NCBI GenBank assembly: GCA_024160085.1
Contig: JAMDYG010000001.1
Coordinates: 1,488,001-1,552,000 of the forward strand
Length of the DNA stretch: 64,000 nucleotides
Origin: Serratia symbiotica
GTDB lineage: Bacteria > Pseudomonadota > Gammaproteobacteria > Enterobacterales > Enterobacteriaceae
Reading direction: 5' to 3'
The notes under the pieces: model-generated
Databases searched by the model: none
The model's input: the letters and a program-made list of their open reading frames with translations, nothing else
What the model was told of the DNA's origin: nothing
In this document: positions 1-10,947 of the stretch, one piece after another
Layout: each line of letters starts with the position of its first letter
Position numbering within the stretch: the first letter of the stretch is position 1
Position numbers and translations under genes: made by a program

Positions 1-68
1 AGTGCAGAGACTTTTGCAGTCCCGATCTCTAGTCCAACTACCAGTTTTCTGTCCGTCGACTTGATCAT
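1..68 (-). CDS. ftsA: FtsA, N-terminal end only (runs off the window)
   Basis: Reading the minus strand from an ATG at 68 gives MIKSTDRKLVVGLEIGTAK, the conserved start of FtsA, the actin-like protein that ties FtsZ filaments to the inner membrane and recruits the late divisome. Only 22 codons lie in the window, all open, so integrity cannot be judged. The start follows the ftsQ stop by two bases, the usual dcw arrangement. The order ddlB-ftsQ-ftsA on the minus strand is canonical. Confidence 0.85.
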   Translation of the reverse strand, partial: MIKSTDRKLVVGLEIGTAKVSA

Positions 69-70
69 TG

Positions 71-917
71 TTATTTTGCCTGTACCTGATTCTATTGCTG
101 ATTACTGGTTTGCTGAGCCTCAACCGCTTGCGAGTCGATGAGCAACGGTGTCCAACCTACTGAGGCAACTAGATTCATAGCGTAAATCGATATAACTGAC
201 GCTCTTACTTTCCGCCTGAGCCTGCTGCTACAATAGCGGATAAAGCTCGATAAACCGCTGTAGGCGACCTATGCGGTCATCACGCCCTAGTTCCAAGCGA
301 GCGTTATTATCCAAAGCCAACTGCCAGGAATGGCTTGCGCTCATCACTATCCATTTTTAGCGTATATTTGCTGGCAGCTAACATGCCGCTCATGGCACGG
401 TAACCATCAGCACCTCCTTTTAGCTACCTTCCTGGCCGTAGAGCAGCGGCAATGTCTGTTTGCTCACCCACTCTGTTGGTTCGCTGAACGATGTGCCATC
501 AGCATCCACCCTATGCAAATCATTCCAACGCGCTACCGGCAAATACTCCACTATGTGGATTTTCAGTTCATCCGGCGATTGCTTACGCACGCTAATCTGC
601 TTGATCCATGGCAGTCGCTCAATCTGCTGCTGGATGACATCGACATCCTGCGTCATAAACGTCCCTGGTGCGCCCAGTACCAGGATCGCCTAGCAGATAT
701 CATCATTGGTGGTGTAGTCACGTTCCCCGGTTACTACCAGCCGCTTTCGCGGCTAGTGTCTGGCGTATTTCATCCAGCTAATCACCGTCCAACCGCTCCA
801 TAGGAGCGTTCCTAGCAACAGCAGCAGGAAGATCATCCCCGTCAATTGGGTTCCATTGCTGCGGCGCGAGTTGCTTCCCACCTCGAGATCGTGCATATTC
901 AGAGCTGCTTGCGGCAT
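71..917 (-). pseudogene. ftsQ: FtsQ, disrupted (stops and frameshift)
   Basis: FtsQ is the bitopic inner-membrane hub that bridges early and late division proteins (FtsBL partner, POTRA domain). The frame opens at an ATG overlapping the end of ddlB and encodes a basic N-terminus and a good transmembrane segment (about residues 28-48). An amber then interrupts codon 55 and another codon 76, both where relatives have Gln (CAG to TAG). The best preserved block is 420-656 ([20 protein letters not shown], then VRKQ, DELKIH and [11 protein letters not shown], as in the POTRA region), closed by TAA. Beyond it a one-base loss near 400 shifts the frame, and more stops follow. Total length is close to the 276-residue family size, so decay is by point changes rather than large deletion. 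The gene is essential in E. coli, which makes its loss notable. Confidence 0.85.
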
Positions 918-918
918 A

Positions 919-1839
919 TCACTCGGCTAACGCCAAAATTCTCGTTACCAATTGCGAGAAGCTTAGTCCAAACTGGCGCGCTGCCATCGGTACCAGGCTA
1001 TTGTTGGTCATGCCGGGAGACGTATTCACCTCAATAAGATAGAAGCTGCCATCGCTATCCTGCATCAGGTCTATACGACCCCAGCTACGACAGTCCAGCG
1101 CGCGGTAGGCGCGTAGCGCCAGCGCTGCCATCTCGGCTTCTTGTTCTGCGCTTAGGCCGCTTGGGCAAAAGTACTGGGTATTACCAGAGATGTACTTGGC
1201 CTGATAATCGTAGAACCTACCTGCGGACTGAATGCGGATCGACGGCAGAACTTGATCGCCCAACATCGCCACGGTATATTCCGGGCCGCTCAGCCACTTT
1301 TCCACCAGCACTTCGTCGTCATAACGAAAAGCCTCTTGCAGCGCTGCCTCAAGTGTACTGCTTTCGCTAACCTTGCTCATACCAACGCTGGAGCCTTCGC
1401 GGCTCGGTTTGACGATAAACGGAAATCCTAGTGAGGCGAGGCGATCTAGTAGCGCTGCTTTTTCATCACCAGCGTACTGCTTACGATTTAGCGCCACATA
1501 AGGCGCTACCGGCAACTCTATCGACTGCCACAACATTTTGCTGCGCCATTTGTCCATGCCCAGCGCTGACGCCATCACGCCGCTGCCGGTATAAGGCAAT
1601 TCAAGTAACTCCAGCAGCCCCTGTATGGTGCCATCCTCACCGCCACGGCCATGCAGCGAGATAAATACTTTATTGAACCCCAGCGCTTTTAACTGGATCA
1701 CCGGGAAGTCACGCGGGTCAATACCATGGGCGTCGATACCGCCTTCTCGTAGCCCGCCTAATACGGCAGCACCGGATTGCAGTGAAATTTCACGTTCAGC
1801 GGAAGTGCCCCCTAGCAGTACAGCAACTTTATCAGCCAT
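919..1839 (-). CDS. ddlB: D-alanine--D-alanine ligase DdlB
   Basis: This ATP-grasp enzyme makes the D-Ala-D-Ala dipeptide that MurF adds to the peptidoglycan precursor. It has 306 residues, the same as E. coli DdlB, and is uninterrupted. Visible motifs are the N-terminal [25 protein letters not shown] and [16 protein letters not shown], the ATP-grasp core [13 protein letters not shown] and [12 protein letters not shown], and the C-terminal metal/substrate loop [15 protein letters not shown]. The start overlaps the last 8 bases of murC, as expected for translational coupling in the dcw cluster, and the stop abuts the broken ftsQ. The protein is cytoplasmic. Confidence 0.95.
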   Translation of the reverse strand: MADKVAVLLGGTSAEREISLQSGAAVLGGLREGGIDAHGIDPRDFPVIQLKALGFNKVFISLHGRGGEDGTIQGLLELLELPYTGSGVMASALGMDKWRSKMLWQSIELPVAPYVALNRKQYAGDEKAALLDRLASLGFPFIVKPSREGSSVGMSKVSESSTLEAALQEAFRYDDEVLVEKWLSGPEYTVAMLGDQVLPSIRIQSAGRFYDYQAKYISGNTQYFCPSGLSAEQEAEMAALALRAYRALDCRSWGRIDLMQDSDGSFYLIEVNTSPGMTNNSLVPMAARQFGLSFSQLVTRILALAE

Positions 1840-3310
1840 GATATTCTTCCTCTTTTTTCTGTGGTTGCAATTTTACTTCAGCTAATTTTCTGGCGATTTT
1901 ACCCACGTTTCCAGCACCCTGCACCAGCACTAAATCATCTGCCTGTAACAGTTGTGCCAAGATTTCCGGCACGCTGTCAGCATCGGAAACCAAAATCGGG
2001 TCTAGCTTGTCGCGGGTGCGGATAGTGCGGCACAACGCACGACTGTTCGCACCCGGGATCGGCGTTTCACCCGCCGCGTATACCTCAAGCATCAGCAGCA
2101 CATCTACCTGCGACAGCACGTTAGCAAAATCGTCGTACAAGTCACGGGTACGCGTATAGCGATGAGGCTGGAAAATCATCACTAAGCGTTTGTCCGGCCA
2201 ACCGGCGCGTGCTGCTTGCAGCGTGGCATCCACTTCAGTGGGATGATGACCGTAATCGTCCACCAGCATTGCGCTGCCTGCTTTGCCGTTGACCGTAGCC
2301 AGCGGGAACTCTCCAAGGAAGTCGAAGCGACGCCCAGTACCTTGAAAACTCGCCAACGCGCGCAAAATATCATCGTCGTCAATGCCTTCTTCGGTCGCTA
2401 CCGCCGCCGCCGCCGCCGCGTTCAGCGCATTGTGGCGACCCGGTGCATTGAGGGTCACCGTTATCAGTGGCTTGTCATGCCTGCTCAGAGTAAAGCACCC
2501 CTGCGCACCTAGCTGGTGGTAATTTTCGATGCGCACGTCAGCATCGTTACTAAAGCCGTAAGTGGTGATGTGGCGACCTACGTATGGCAATAACTCCCGT
2601 ACTACCGGATCATCAATGCACATCACCGCACGGCCGTAGAATGGCAGATTATGCAAGAAATTGATAAATGTCTGCTTCAGGTTTTCAAAATCACCCTGGT
2701 AAGTGTCCATATGGTCAGCTTCAATGTTGGTGATGATCGCCACCATCGGCTGTAGATGCAGGAACGATGCATCGCTCTCATCCGCTTCTGCAATCAGGAA
2801 ACGGCTGGAGCCTAAACGCGCATGGGTTCCTGCCGCTTTCACCAACCCGCCATTGACAAAGGTCGGATCCAGGTCGGCTTCGGCATAAATACTTGATACC
2901 ATCGCCGTAGTGGTAGTTTTGCCGTGCGTACCGGCGACAGCAATGCCATGGCGAAAACGCATTAATTCGGCCAGCATCTCGGCACGACGGATCACCGGGA
3001 TGCGGGCTTCACGGGCGGCGACAATCTCTGGGTTATCGGCGGAGATGGAGCTAGACACCACCACTACGCTCGCATCCAGAATATTTTCCGTGCGGTGATT
3101 AAAGTAAATCGTCGCTCCGAGCACACCCAACTGTTGGGTTACTAGGTTCGGTACAAGATCGGAGCCACTGATCTGATAACCTTCGTTAGCCAACACTTCG
3201 GCGATACCTCCCATGCCAGCACCACCAATGCCGACAAAGTGGATGTGCCGGACGCGTCGCATCTCAGGCACTATAGTACGTAGTTTCGCCAATTGTTGTG
3301 TATTCATCAC
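1832..3310 (-). CDS. murC: UDP-N-acetylmuramate--L-alanine ligase MurC
   Basis: MurC adds L-Ala to UDP-MurNAc, the first step of stem-peptide synthesis in the cytoplasm. The frame is 492 residues (E. coli 491) and open throughout. An N-terminal Rossmann-like UDP-binding motif [17 protein letters not shown] is followed by the Mur-ligase P-loop [11 protein letters not shown], the metal/carbamate region [10 protein letters not shown] and NIEADHMD, and the C-terminal domain signature [11 protein letters not shown]. It sits between murG and ddlB and overlaps ddlB. An AGAGAG-type ribosome site precedes the ATG at 3310. Confidence 0.96.
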   Translation of the reverse strand: MMNTQQLAKLRTIVPEMRRVRHIHFVGIGGAGMGGIAEVLANEGYQISGSDLVPNLVTQQLGVLGATIYFNHRTENILDASVVVVSSSISADNPEIVAAREARIPVIRRAEMLAELMRFRHGIAVAGTHGKTTTTAMVSSIYAEADLDPTFVNGGLVKAAGTHARLGSSRFLIAEADESDASFLHLQPMVAIITNIEADHMDTYQGDFENLKQTFINFLHNLPFYGRAVMCIDDPVVRELLPYVGRHITTYGFSNDADVRIENYHQLGAQGCFTLSRHDKPLITVTLNAPGRHNALNAAAAAAVATEEGIDDDDILRALASFQGTGRRFDFLGEFPLATVNGKAGSAMLVDDYGHHPTEVDATLQAARAGWPDKRLVMIFQPHRYTRTRDLYDDFANVLSQVDVLLMLEVYAAGETPIPGANSRALCRTIRTRDKLDPILVSDADSVPEILAQLLQADDLVLVQGAGNVGKIARKLAEVKLQPQKKEEEYHG

Positions 3311-3386
3311 TCTCTCTAATCCAGGTTCGGCTTGCAGGCCCCTTACGGACTCTTTAATTCAGATCCGGCGTACCGAATCTGTGCAT

Positions 3387-4505
3387 TTATTTCGCAGCTC
3401 GTATTAGTTCCGCCGCCACACGCTCGGTGGCGTCAGGAATGGCCACCGAGCGTGCCTTTTCGGCCATCGCTAATAACATCGGGCGATGCCAACTCGCTAA
3501 CAACATCGGGCGATGCCAACTCGCCAACAACATCGGGCGATGCCAACTCGCCAACAGCTCGCACACCGTATCAGCGTTAAACTGTGGCTGTTCTATAATC
3601 TTCGCCGCGCCGGCTTCTTCCAGTGGTAGGGCGTTCCAGTACTGCTGACGATCCTGATGCTGGAACGGCACAAAAATCGCAGGCAGACCCGCTGCGGCAA
3701 CCTCGCTGACGGTGAGCGCGCCGGAACGGCACACTACCACGTCAGCCCAGGCGTAGGCGACGGCCATATCATCAATAAACTCGGTCACTTTATGCTGCGT
3801 CTGCCCTGCCCTTTCGTAGTCGCGCAGCCCCCTCTCCAGAGCGCCTTTACCTACCTGATGCCAGAGCGTGATGCTATCGCCCAAGCGCGCCGCGATTTCA
3901 GGCACTGTCTGATTAAGCACCTGCGCGCCTTGACTCCCACCAATCACTAGCACACGGATGGGGCCTTCTCGCCCTTCTAGGCGTTCAGTTGGCAATGGCA
4001 GAGCTAGCACATCACGGCGCAACGGGTTACCCACCACCTCAGCGTTCGGGAACGCACCGGGAAAAGCCTGCAATACCGTTTTAGCGATACACGCCAGCCA
4101 GCGGTTGGTCAAACCAGCGATGCCGTTCTGCTCGTGCAGTACCACTGGGATGCCGCAAAGCCAAGCCGCCAAGCCACCGGGGCCGGAAACATACCCCCCC
4201 ATGCCCAGCACCACGTCCGGCTGGAAGCGGCGCATGATTAGCTGCGCCTGCCGTACCGCCTGCCAGATGCGCAGCGGTGCGCTCAGTTGAGCCTTCAGCC
4301 CTTTACCACGTAGTCCGGAAATACGGATGAAATCAATCTCAATGCCGTGCCTCGGCACCAAATCAGCTTCCATTCGGTCTGCGGTGCCAAGCCAACGCAC
4401 CTGCCAGCCCTGCGCCATCAGATGATGTGCAACTGCCAGCCCAGGGAACACATGCCCACCGGTACCGCCTGCCATCACCATTAAACGCTTAGGTTTCCCG
4501 CTCAT
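3387..4505 (-). CDS. murG: MurG glycosyltransferase with an in-frame tandem repeat
   Basis: MurG transfers GlcNAc from UDP-GlcNAc onto lipid I to make lipid II at the cytoplasmic face of the inner membrane. Family motifs are intact: [16 protein letters not shown] at the N-terminus, [20 protein letters not shown], the IGGSQGAQ start of the C-terminal GT-B domain, and the sugar-nucleotide site [14 protein letters not shown] followed by [13 protein letters not shown]. The protein has 372 residues against 355 in E. coli. The excess is explained by the nine-residue unit LLASWHRPM occurring three times (about residues 321-347) where relatives have one copy. Without the two extra copies the length is 354. 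The frame is open, so a full-length product is expected, but activity with 18 added residues near the C-terminal helices is unproven. It lies 2 bases from ftsW in the dcw operon. Confidence 0.9.
   Translation of the reverse strand: MSGKPKRLMVMAGGTGGHVFPGLAVAHHLMAQGWQVRWLGTADRMEADLVPRHGIEIDFIRISGLRGKGLKAQLSAPLRIWQAVRQAQLIMRRFQPDVVLGMGGYVSGPGGLAAWLCGIPVVLHEQNGIAGLTNRWLACIAKTVLQAFPGAFPNAEVVGNPLRRDVLALPLPTERLEGREGPIRVLVIGGSQGAQVLNQTVPEIAARLGDSITLWHQVGKGALERGLRDYERAGQTQHKVTEFIDDMAVAYAWADVVVCRSGALTVSEVAAAGLPAIFVPFQHQDRQQYWNALPLEEAGAAKIIEQPQFNADTVCELLASWHRPMLLASWHRPMLLASWHRPMLLAMAEKARSVAIPDATERVAAELIRAAK
3469..3549. repeat. Three tandem copies of a 27-bp unit inside murG
   Basis: Units at 3469-3495, 3496-3522 and 3523-3549 differ only at two positions near their 5' ends (gctaataac, gctaacaac, gccaacaac) and are identical over the remaining ...atcgggcgatgccaactc. 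A short partial unit (gccaaca) follows. The period of 27 keeps the murG frame. The near-identity suggests a recent slippage or unequal exchange event. Confidence 0.95.
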
Positions 4506-4507
4506 CC

Positions 4508-5704
4508 TTACCTCTTCACAAACGCCTGGGACTTGGCCAGGCGCGTTTCATAATCAATACGCAATAACAGTACGATCGCTGTCGACATAATTAGCAGGCT
4601 CGAACCGCCATAGCTGATCAGCGGCAACGTCAAACCTTTGGTTGGTAACAGGCCAGCGGCAGCACCGACGTTAACCAGTGCCTGAAAGCTGAACCACACG
4701 CCAATCGAGCAGGCTAGGAAGCCAGAAAATCGTTGATCAATCGCCAAGGCGCGGCGACCGATTGACATCGCGCGAAAAGCGACAAAGAATACCATCAACA
4801 AGGTTAAAACCACACCGATATAGCCTAGTTCTTCACCTAAAATCGAGAAAATGAAGTCAGTATGCGCCTCTGGCAAATATTCTAATTTTTGCACCGAGTT
4901 ACCTAGCCCTTGCCCCCATAACTCGCCACGGCCAAATGCCATTAACGACTGGGTCAGTTGGTATCCGCTGCCAAACTGATCATCCCAGGGGTTCCAGAAC
5001 GATATCACACGGCGTATACGGTAAGGTTCGGCAATAATCAGCAGCACCACAGCAAACACGCCAGAGCCGATGATCGCCAGGAACTGCCACATCTTCACAC
5101 CTGCCAGGAACAACATCGCCAAGGTAGTGATAAACAGCACCACCACGGTGCCAAGATCCGGCTGTGCCAGCAGCAACACTGCCAACACCACCATCACCCC
5201 CATCGGCTTGCAGAAGCCCCAAAAGTTGCTGCGCACCTCTTCAACCTTGCGAACCAGATAGCTAGCTAGATAGCAGAATAGCGACAGCTTGGACAACTCC
5301 GCTGGCTGAATGCGCAACGGGCCTAGCGCGATCCAGCGCGATGCCCCGTTTACTGAGCTACCGACCACCAGCACGATCAGTAACATCACTATCGACATCA
5401 ACAACATCACGCTGCTGTAACGCTGCCAAATGTCCATCGGGATACGCAACGTCACTATCGATAGGCAAAAGGCTATGCCGAGATATAACGCGTCACGCTT
5501 GGCGAATAGGAAAGGATCGTCCGCCAGACGATGACCGATCGGCATTGAAGCCGATGTCACCATCACAAAGCCGATAATCGCTAAACCAAAGGTCAGCCAT
5601 AGTAGTGTGCTGTCGTACATCACCTTGGCAGAATCGTCGCGTGATCCTGCCGCCCAGTTTTTTACCCCTTCCCTCAGCCCAAAGTTAGGCAAGCGTAGTC
5701 TCAT
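4508..5704 (-). CDS. ftsW: FtsW, SEDS-family septal peptidoglycan polymerase
   Basis: FtsW is a polytopic SEDS protein that polymerises lipid II at the septum together with FtsI. The 398-residue frame (E. coli 414) is intact, with about ten hydrophobic segments, starting with [16 protein letters not shown]. Signature blocks include GASRWI and [13 protein letters not shown], the periplasmic-loop region [18 protein letters not shown], and the C-terminal [11 protein letters not shown]. The N-terminus ([17 protein letters not shown]) is cytoplasmic and short. It overlaps murD by 4 bases and is followed 2 bases later by murG, so coupled translation is likely. Confidence 0.95.
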   Translation of the reverse strand: MRLRLPNFGLREGVKNWAAGSRDDSAKVMYDSTLLWLTFGLAIIGFVMVTSASMPIGHRLADDPFLFAKRDALYLGIAFCLSIVTLRIPMDIWQRYSSVMLLMSIVMLLIVLVVGSSVNGASRWIALGPLRIQPAELSKLSLFCYLASYLVRKVEEVRSNFWGFCKPMGVMVVLAVLLLAQPDLGTVVVLFITTLAMLFLAGVKMWQFLAIIGSGVFAVVLLIIAEPYRIRRVISFWNPWDDQFGSGYQLTQSLMAFGRGELWGQGLGNSVQKLEYLPEAHTDFIFSILGEELGYIGVVLTLLMVFFVAFRAMSIGRRALAIDQRFSGFLACSIGVWFSFQALVNVGAAAGLLPTKGLTLPLISYGGSSLLIMSTAIVLLLRIDYETRLAKSQAFVKR

Positions 5705-7020
5705 CCGCCAAGCTCCTGTGCCAAGCGGACGAAACTATCACCACGCACTTCAAAATTACGGAACTGATCAAGGCTGGCGCACGCCGGTGACAACAATACC
5801 ATATCACCAGGTTGTACCCGACAGGCGATGTCGCGCATCGCCTGTTCCAGGGTTTCGGTCAAGGTGGATACCGCGGGACGCAACTGCACCAACTGTGCGC
5901 CGTCGAGGCCAAAACAGTAAATACGCACATTGTCGCCTTGCAGATAGCGCACCAGCGGGGAAAAGTCCGCAGACTTGCCGTCACCACCCATCAGCAGATG
6001 CAGCATACCCTCCACTTGCAACCCCTTCAGCGCCGCTTCGGTACTGCCAACATTGGTGGCTTTGGAATCGTTGATCCAGCGCACGCCATTGCATTCCCAC
6101 ACCCACTGAAAACGGTGTGGCAGGCCGGTAAAGGTAGTCAGTGCCTTCAGGCTGGGGACACGCGGGATATTGACTGCATCAGCCAGCGCCAGTGCCGCCA
6201 GGGCATTAGTGTAGTTATGACAGCCAGTCAGCTTCATCTCGCGGGTATTCAGCACTTTCTCACCACGCACCCGTAACCAGGTTTCACCTTGCTGATAGTT
6301 CAGGTGGTAGTCGCCCACATCCACACCGAAGCTGACACAGCGTGCGTCAGCACCACGTACCGGCAGGGTAAATGTGTCTTCGGTATTCACTACGCAAACA
6401 CCCGCATTCTCATAAACACGTAATTTGGCCACGCGATACTGCTGTAAACCAAACGGATAGCGATCCATATGATCTTCGGTGACATTCAGCATAGTCGCCG
6501 CTGCCGCCCGCAGGCTATGGGTGGTTTCTAGTTGGAAGCTCGATAGCTCCAGCACGTACAGTTGACATTCCTGACGCAGCAAGCTCAACGCCGGCAGGCC
6601 GATATTGCCGCCAATGCCTACCGCCCAGCCAGCGGCTTTCGCCATCTCACCCACCAAGGTGGTGACGGTGCTTTTGCCATTGGAGCCGGTGATCGCCACG
6701 ATGGGTGCCTGTGCTTCGCGACAGAATAGTTCAACATCACCGACGATTTCCACGCCGGCGTCTGCTACGGCGCTCAACGCCGGCGTCGCCAGCGCAACGC
6801 CTGGGCTGACAACGATTAAATCCGCCGCCAGCAGCCAGCCCTGATGCAAGCTGCCTAGGTGGCATTCTAGGCTTCCAGGCAACGTATCCAGCCCTGGCGG
6901 TGAGACGCAGGTATCCATAACGCGTGGCATGATGTCGCGCGCCATAAAGAAATCAACACAGGCCAGCCCAGTGAGCCCCAACCCAATGATGACGACTTTT
7001 TTACCTTGATAATCTGCCAT
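5701..7020 (-). CDS. murD: UDP-N-acetylmuramoyl-L-alanine--D-glutamate ligase MurD
   Basis: MurD adds D-Glu to UDP-MurNAc-L-Ala. The frame has 439 residues (E. coli 438) and no interruption. The N-terminal Rossmann motif [15 protein letters not shown] is followed by the ATP P-loop [25 protein letters not shown] for metal binding, [15 protein letters not shown] in the centre of the C-terminal domain, and [12 protein letters not shown] and [12 protein letters not shown] at the end. The ATG at 7020 is 2 bases beyond the mraY stop, and the 3' end overlaps the ftsW start. Confidence 0.96.
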   Translation of the reverse strand: MADYQGKKVVIIGLGLTGLACVDFFMARDIMPRVMDTCVSPPGLDTLPGSLECHLGSLHQGWLLAADLIVVSPGVALATPALSAVADAGVEIVGDVELFCREAQAPIVAITGSNGKSTVTTLVGEMAKAAGWAVGIGGNIGLPALSLLRQECQLYVLELSSFQLETTHSLRAAAATMLNVTEDHMDRYPFGLQQYRVAKLRVYENAGVCVVNTEDTFTLPVRGADARCVSFGVDVGDYHLNYQQGETWLRVRGEKVLNTREMKLTGCHNYTNALAALALADAVNIPRVPSLKALTTFTGLPHRFQWVWECNGVRWINDSKATNVGSTEAALKGLQVEGMLHLLMGGDGKSADFSPLVRYLQGDNVRIYCFGLDGAQLVQLRPAVSTLTETLEQAMRDIACRVQPGDMVLLSPACASLDQFRNFEVRGDSFVRLAQELGG

Positions 7021-7022
7021 GA

Positions 7023-8105
7023 TTACCGCACCTTCAGCGTCGCCAGGCCAATTAGCACCAGCATTAGCGAAATAATCCAGAAACGCACAATCACGCGCGG
7101 TTCTGGCCAGCCTTTCAATTCATAGTGATGATGAATGGGTGCCATGCGGAAAACACGTTGCCCGCGCAACTTGAACGATCCCACCTGCAAAATGACCGAT
7201 AGCGTTTCAATCACGAACACACCGCCCATAATCAATAACAGGAACTCCTGACGCAGCAGCACCGCAATGGTGCCCAATGCCCCGCCCAATGCCAATGAGC
7301 CGACATCTCCCATAAATACCTGTGCCGGATAAGTATTGAACCACAGGAAGCCCAGGCTAGCACCGACGATAGCGGTACAGACGATCACTAATTCACCAGC
7401 ATGACACAGATACGGAATATGCAGGTAACTGGCAAAGTTCATGTTACCTGTCGCCCAGGACACCAGCGCAAACCCAGCGGCGACAAACACCGTTGGCATG
7501 ATCGCTAGACCATCTAGCCCGTCGGTCAGATTGACTGCGTTGCTGGTGCCGACAATCACGAAATAGGCCAGCAGCACATATAACAGACCGAGTTGCGGCA
7601 CGATGTCCTTAAAGAAGGGCACCACTAGTTCGGTGGCGGGCGTGCCTTTACCTACGGTATACATGGTGAAGGCGACGACCAGCGCTATCACCGATTGCCA
7701 GAAGTACTTCCAGCGAGCGACTAGCCCCTTGGTGTCTTTACGCACTACCTTACGATAGTCATCAACAAAGCCGACGATGCCGTAACCTACTAGAACCAAC
7801 AGCACGCACCACACATATGGGTTGGATGGGTAAGCCCACATCAGCACTGAAATGGTGATAGAAGTAAGGATCATGGTACCACCCATGGTCGGTGTACCGC
7901 GTTTGCTAAAGTGCGACTCAGGGACATCGTCGCGCACCACCTGGCCGAAGGATATTTTCTGTAGATGCGTGATCACCAGAGGCCCCATCCATAGCGAAAG
8001 GAACAGTGCGGTCAGCAGGCTGACAATGGCCCTGAACGTCAGATAGGAAAAGACGTTAAATCCTGAATAATATTCGACCAAATAATCGGCCAACCAAACT
8101 AGCAT
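7023..8105 (-). CDS. mraY: Phospho-N-acetylmuramoyl-pentapeptide transferase MraY
   Basis: MraY joins the soluble UDP-MurNAc-pentapeptide to undecaprenyl phosphate, giving lipid I, in the inner membrane. It is 360 residues, identical in length to E. coli MraY, with about ten transmembrane segments. Diagnostic motifs are VDDYRKV (acidic active-site pair), [10 protein letters not shown], the [12 protein letters not shown] loop and the C-terminal [11 protein letters not shown] histidine motif. The 5' end overlaps murF by 7 bases. No damage is seen. Confidence 0.97.
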   Translation of the reverse strand: MLVWLADYLVEYYSGFNVFSYLTFRAIVSLLTALFLSLWMGPLVITHLQKISFGQVVRDDVPESHFSKRGTPTMGGTMILTSITISVLMWAYPSNPYVWCVLLVLVGYGIVGFVDDYRKVVRKDTKGLVARWKYFWQSVIALVVAFTMYTVGKGTPATELVVPFFKDIVPQLGLLYVLLAYFVIVGTSNAVNLTDGLDGLAIMPTVFVAAGFALVSWATGNMNFASYLHIPYLCHAGELVIVCTAIVGASLGFLWFNTYPAQVFMGDVGSLALGGALGTIAVLLRQEFLLLIMGGVFVIETLSVILQVGSFKLRGQRVFRMAPIHHHYELKGWPEPRVIVRFWIISLMLVLIGLATLKVR

Positions 8106-9463
8106 GGTGTTTTCTCCTGTAACGCACAGACCACCTGCTCCATTGCGGCACGACGTGAACCCTTGATTAACACCGTCATGACCTCATGTTCCGCCAGTAA
8201 TTCTGCCACGCGCGCAATCACGGCTGCTTTGTCCTGATAATGTTCGCCGTTACCGGACGCCACGCTCAACACCTGGCTCAAACCGCCAACGCTGATCACT
8301 TTGTCGATACCCGCCCGACGGGCGGCTTCACCTGCCTGACGATGGTACTCTTGCGCCTCTGCCCCCAGTTCGTCCATGTCACCCACCACCATCACGCGGT
8401 AACCAGGCATCTCTGCCAGCACCTGTGCAGCGGTGGTCATCGACCCCACGTTGGCATTGTAACTGTCGTCCAACAGCAGCTTGTTTGCCACCAACACCAT
8501 CGGGAACATACGCCCTGGCACCGATTGCAACTGGCTCAGCCCCTGGCGCACTGCCTTGAGGGAGGCACCCACTGACATCGCCAGCGCCGCCGCCGCCAAG
8601 GCATTGGCCACGTTGTGGCGGCCCGGCAGCGGCAGCACGATCTCAGTGCTGCCAAACGGGCTGTGTAGCTGGAACTGTGTGCCGTTGCCATCATCGCCCC
8701 GCACCTCGCTAGCGAAGAACTCTACCCCTGCAGTGGCTTGTGGCGAGAAGGACCATACGGTCTTGCCGTCCAGCATGCCCTGCCAGTGCGGCCAGTCGTT
8801 ATTGTCGGCGTTGATAATCGCCACGCCATCAGTTGGCAGGACGGTAAAAATTTCCCCTTTCGCCTGAGCAACTCCCGCCAATGAACCGAAACCTTCTAGA
8901 TGGGCAGCTGCTAGGTTGTTTATCAGGGCAGTCTGCGGACGCGCCAATGCGCTGGTATAGGCAATTTCGCCAATATGGTTAGCGCCCAGTTCAATTACCG
9001 CAAAATCATGCTGTGGTTGCAGACGCAATAATGTCAGCGGTACGCCGATATCATTGTTAAAGTTGCCGGCAGTGTATAGCACCTCACCGCACTCACTGAG
9101 AATGGCGGCGGTCATTTCTTTTACTGATGTTTTGCCAGAGGAGCCGGTTAGAGACACCACGCGCGCCGGTACCTGCTGACGCACCCAGGCGGCGAGTTGC
9201 CCCAATGCCAGGCGGGTATCTGTCACCACTAACTGCGGTGCATCCAGCGCTAAGCGCTGACTTACCAGCAACGCCCCAGCCCCTGCAGCCACGGCAGCGG
9301 CAGCAAAATCGTGCGCGTCGAAACGCTCGCCCTTCAACGCCACAAACAGGCAACCGGCGGTAACCTTACTGGTATCTGTCTTCACCTCAATAATTTGGCT
9401 ATCGGCACCGATTAACTCAGCACTTAATATCTCAGCCAGTACCAAAAGGGAGACAGGGATCAT
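8099..9463 (-). CDS. murF: UDP-MurNAc-tripeptide--D-Ala-D-Ala ligase MurF
   Basis: MurF adds the D-Ala-D-Ala made by DdlB to finish the cytoplasmic pentapeptide precursor. It has 454 residues (E. coli 452). The Mur-ligase P-loop is [14 protein letters not shown], the metal site region reads [12 protein letters not shown], the central domain has [11 protein letters not shown], and the C-terminal substrate domain has [13 protein letters not shown]. It overlaps both murE (4 bases) and mraY. Open over its full length. Confidence 0.96.
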   Translation of the reverse strand: MIPVSLLVLAEILSAELIGADSQIIEVKTDTSKVTAGCLFVALKGERFDAHDFAAAAVAAGAGALLVSQRLALDAPQLVVTDTRLALGQLAAWVRQQVPARVVSLTGSSGKTSVKEMTAAILSECGEVLYTAGNFNNDIGVPLTLLRLQPQHDFAVIELGANHIGEIAYTSALARPQTALINNLAAAHLEGFGSLAGVAQAKGEIFTVLPTDGVAIINADNNDWPHWQGMLDGKTVWSFSPQATAGVEFFASEVRGDDGNGTQFQLHSPFGSTEIVLPLPGRHNVANALAAAALAMSVGASLKAVRQGLSQLQSVPGRMFPMVLVANKLLLDDSYNANVGSMTTAAQVLAEMPGYRVMVVGDMDELGAEAQEYHRQAGEAARRAGIDKVISVGGLSQVLSVASGNGEHYQDKAAVIARVAELLAEHEVMTVLIKGSRRAAMEQVVCALQEKTPC

Positions 9464-10947
9464 GCCAGCTTCCCCAATAGTCGAGCGACAGTGACGCGGT
9501 CAGAGTAGTCCAGACGTCTGTTACCCACCAGTTGGTAATCCTCGTGGCCTTTACCCACCACCAGCACGATATCTTGTTCCTGCGCCTGCATGATAGCGCT
9601 GGTCACCGCTTCAGCGCGGCCAGGGATTACCAGCGCCTGCCCGGCGTCCAGCAGCCCGGCAAGAATATCATTGATGATCGTATGCGGTTCTTCGGTACGC
9701 GGATTGTCATTGGTGAGCACCACCCGATCGGCAAACTGCTCGGCGATCCCGCCCATCAATGGCCGCTTGCCATTGTCGCGATCGCCGCCGCAGCCGAAGA
9801 CACACCATAACTGCCCCTGGCAATGCAGGCGTGCTGCTTCCAGCGCTTTTTCCAGCGCATCTGGCGTATGGGCGTAATCCACCACTACTGTTGGTTTGCC
9901 CGGTACGTTAAACACTTCCATCCGCCCGCACACCGGTTGCAGACGGCTACCGGTTTCCACCAGCTTATCCAGCGGATAGCCTAGTGCCAGCAACGTTGCC
10001 AACGCCAACAGCAAATTGTTGACGTTGAAGGCCCCTATTAGCTGGCTTGCGATTTCGCCATCACCCCAGTTGGAGCTGAAGCGGAGGGTAGCACCGTTGT
10101 CGTGATAGCTGATCGCAGTGGTTTTCAACCAGCGGCCGTGACAACCCGGCAGTATGTTATCCTGCATAGTGACCGCCACTGCATCCGGCAATTTGCTTAA
10201 CCAGTGCTGCCCAACATGGTCATCGGCATTGACGATCATCTGGCCCACATCATGCCTAGCGAACAGTGTCCATTTAGCCACTTCGTAATTGGCCATGTCA
10301 CCGTGGTAATCCAGGTGATCGCGGCTCAGGTTGGTGAAGACCGCAGCGGCAAATGGCAATGCCGCTACCCGATGTTGTACCAGCCCGTGGGAGGAAACCT
10401 CCATAGCGGCGAAGGTCGCACCTTGCTCAGCCAAATCGTTTAATTGGTGTTGGAGATCCACCGCAGAGCCAGTCGTATTCTCAGCCGGACAGACATGGTT
10501 CAGCAGGCCATTGCCAATGGTTCCCATCACCGCACTGGTCTCACCCAGTAGTTGGCTCCATTGCGCCAACAGTTGCGTGGTCGTGGTTTTGCCATTAGTG
10601 CCAGTAACGCCAACTAGACGCAGACGCTCGGCGGGTTGGTGGTAAAAACGCCCAGCCAGTGCGGAAAGGCGCTGGTTAAGTTGGCTCAGATAGATAATCG
10701 GCACGCTATGTATTTCAACGATAGCACCGTCTTCGGCCTGACCATTGGCTTCAGCAATCACCGCAGCAACGCCCTGGGCGATAGCCTGTGGAATATAACG
10801 GTGCCCATCCGTTTGATGACCCACAACGGCGACAAAGAGATCCCCAGACGCAGCAATGCGGCTGTCTAAGGTCATTTCACGTAGCGCACGCCTGGGTGCC
10901 GACGGCACCAACGGGCCGAGTAAATCGCGCAAATTACGATCTGCCAC
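9460..10947 (-). CDS. murE: UDP-MurNAc-L-Ala-D-Glu--meso-diaminopimelate ligase MurE
   Basis: MurE adds the third residue of the stem peptide. The frame is 495 residues, as in E. coli, and intact. The P-loop is [14 protein letters not shown] and the metal motif [11 protein letters not shown] is present. The selectivity loop reads [11 protein letters not shown], and DNPR is the signature of meso-diaminopimelate rather than lysine enzymes. This agrees with the intact dapB downstream in the window. It overlaps ftsI by 14 bases at the 5' end and murF by 4 at the 3' end. Confidence 0.96.
   Translation of the reverse strand: MADRNLRDLLGPLVPSAPRRALREMTLDSRIAASGDLFVAVVGHQTDGHRYIPQAIAQGVAAVIAEANGQAEDGAIVEIHSVPIIYLSQLNQRLSALAGRFYHQPAERLRLVGVTGTNGKTTTTQLLAQWSQLLGETSAVMGTIGNGLLNHVCPAENTTGSAVDLQHQLNDLAEQGATFAAMEVSSHGLVQHRVAALPFAAAVFTNLSRDHLDYHGDMANYEVAKWTLFARHDVGQMIVNADDHVGQHWLSKLPDAVAVTMQDNILPGCHGRWLKTTAISYHDNGATLRFSSNWGDGEIASQLIGAFNVNNLLLALATLLALGYPLDKLVETGSRLQPVCGRMEVFNVPGKPTVVVDYAHTPDALEKALEAARLHCQGQLWCVFGCGGDRDNGKRPLMGGIAEQFADRVVLTNDNPRTEEPHTIINDILAGLLDAGQALVIPGRAEAVTSAIMQAQEQDIVLVVGKGHEDYQLVGNRRLDYSDRVTVARLLGKLA

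Noticed and set aside
3469-3549. Tandem 27-bp units as a CRISPR-like array
   Set aside because: There are no spacers; the units are contiguous, coding and in frame within murG.
3427-3648. Plus-strand frame opposite murG with a repeating ANNIGRCQL peptide
   Set aside because: It is the antisense shadow of the 27-bp repeats inside murG, with no start or family support.
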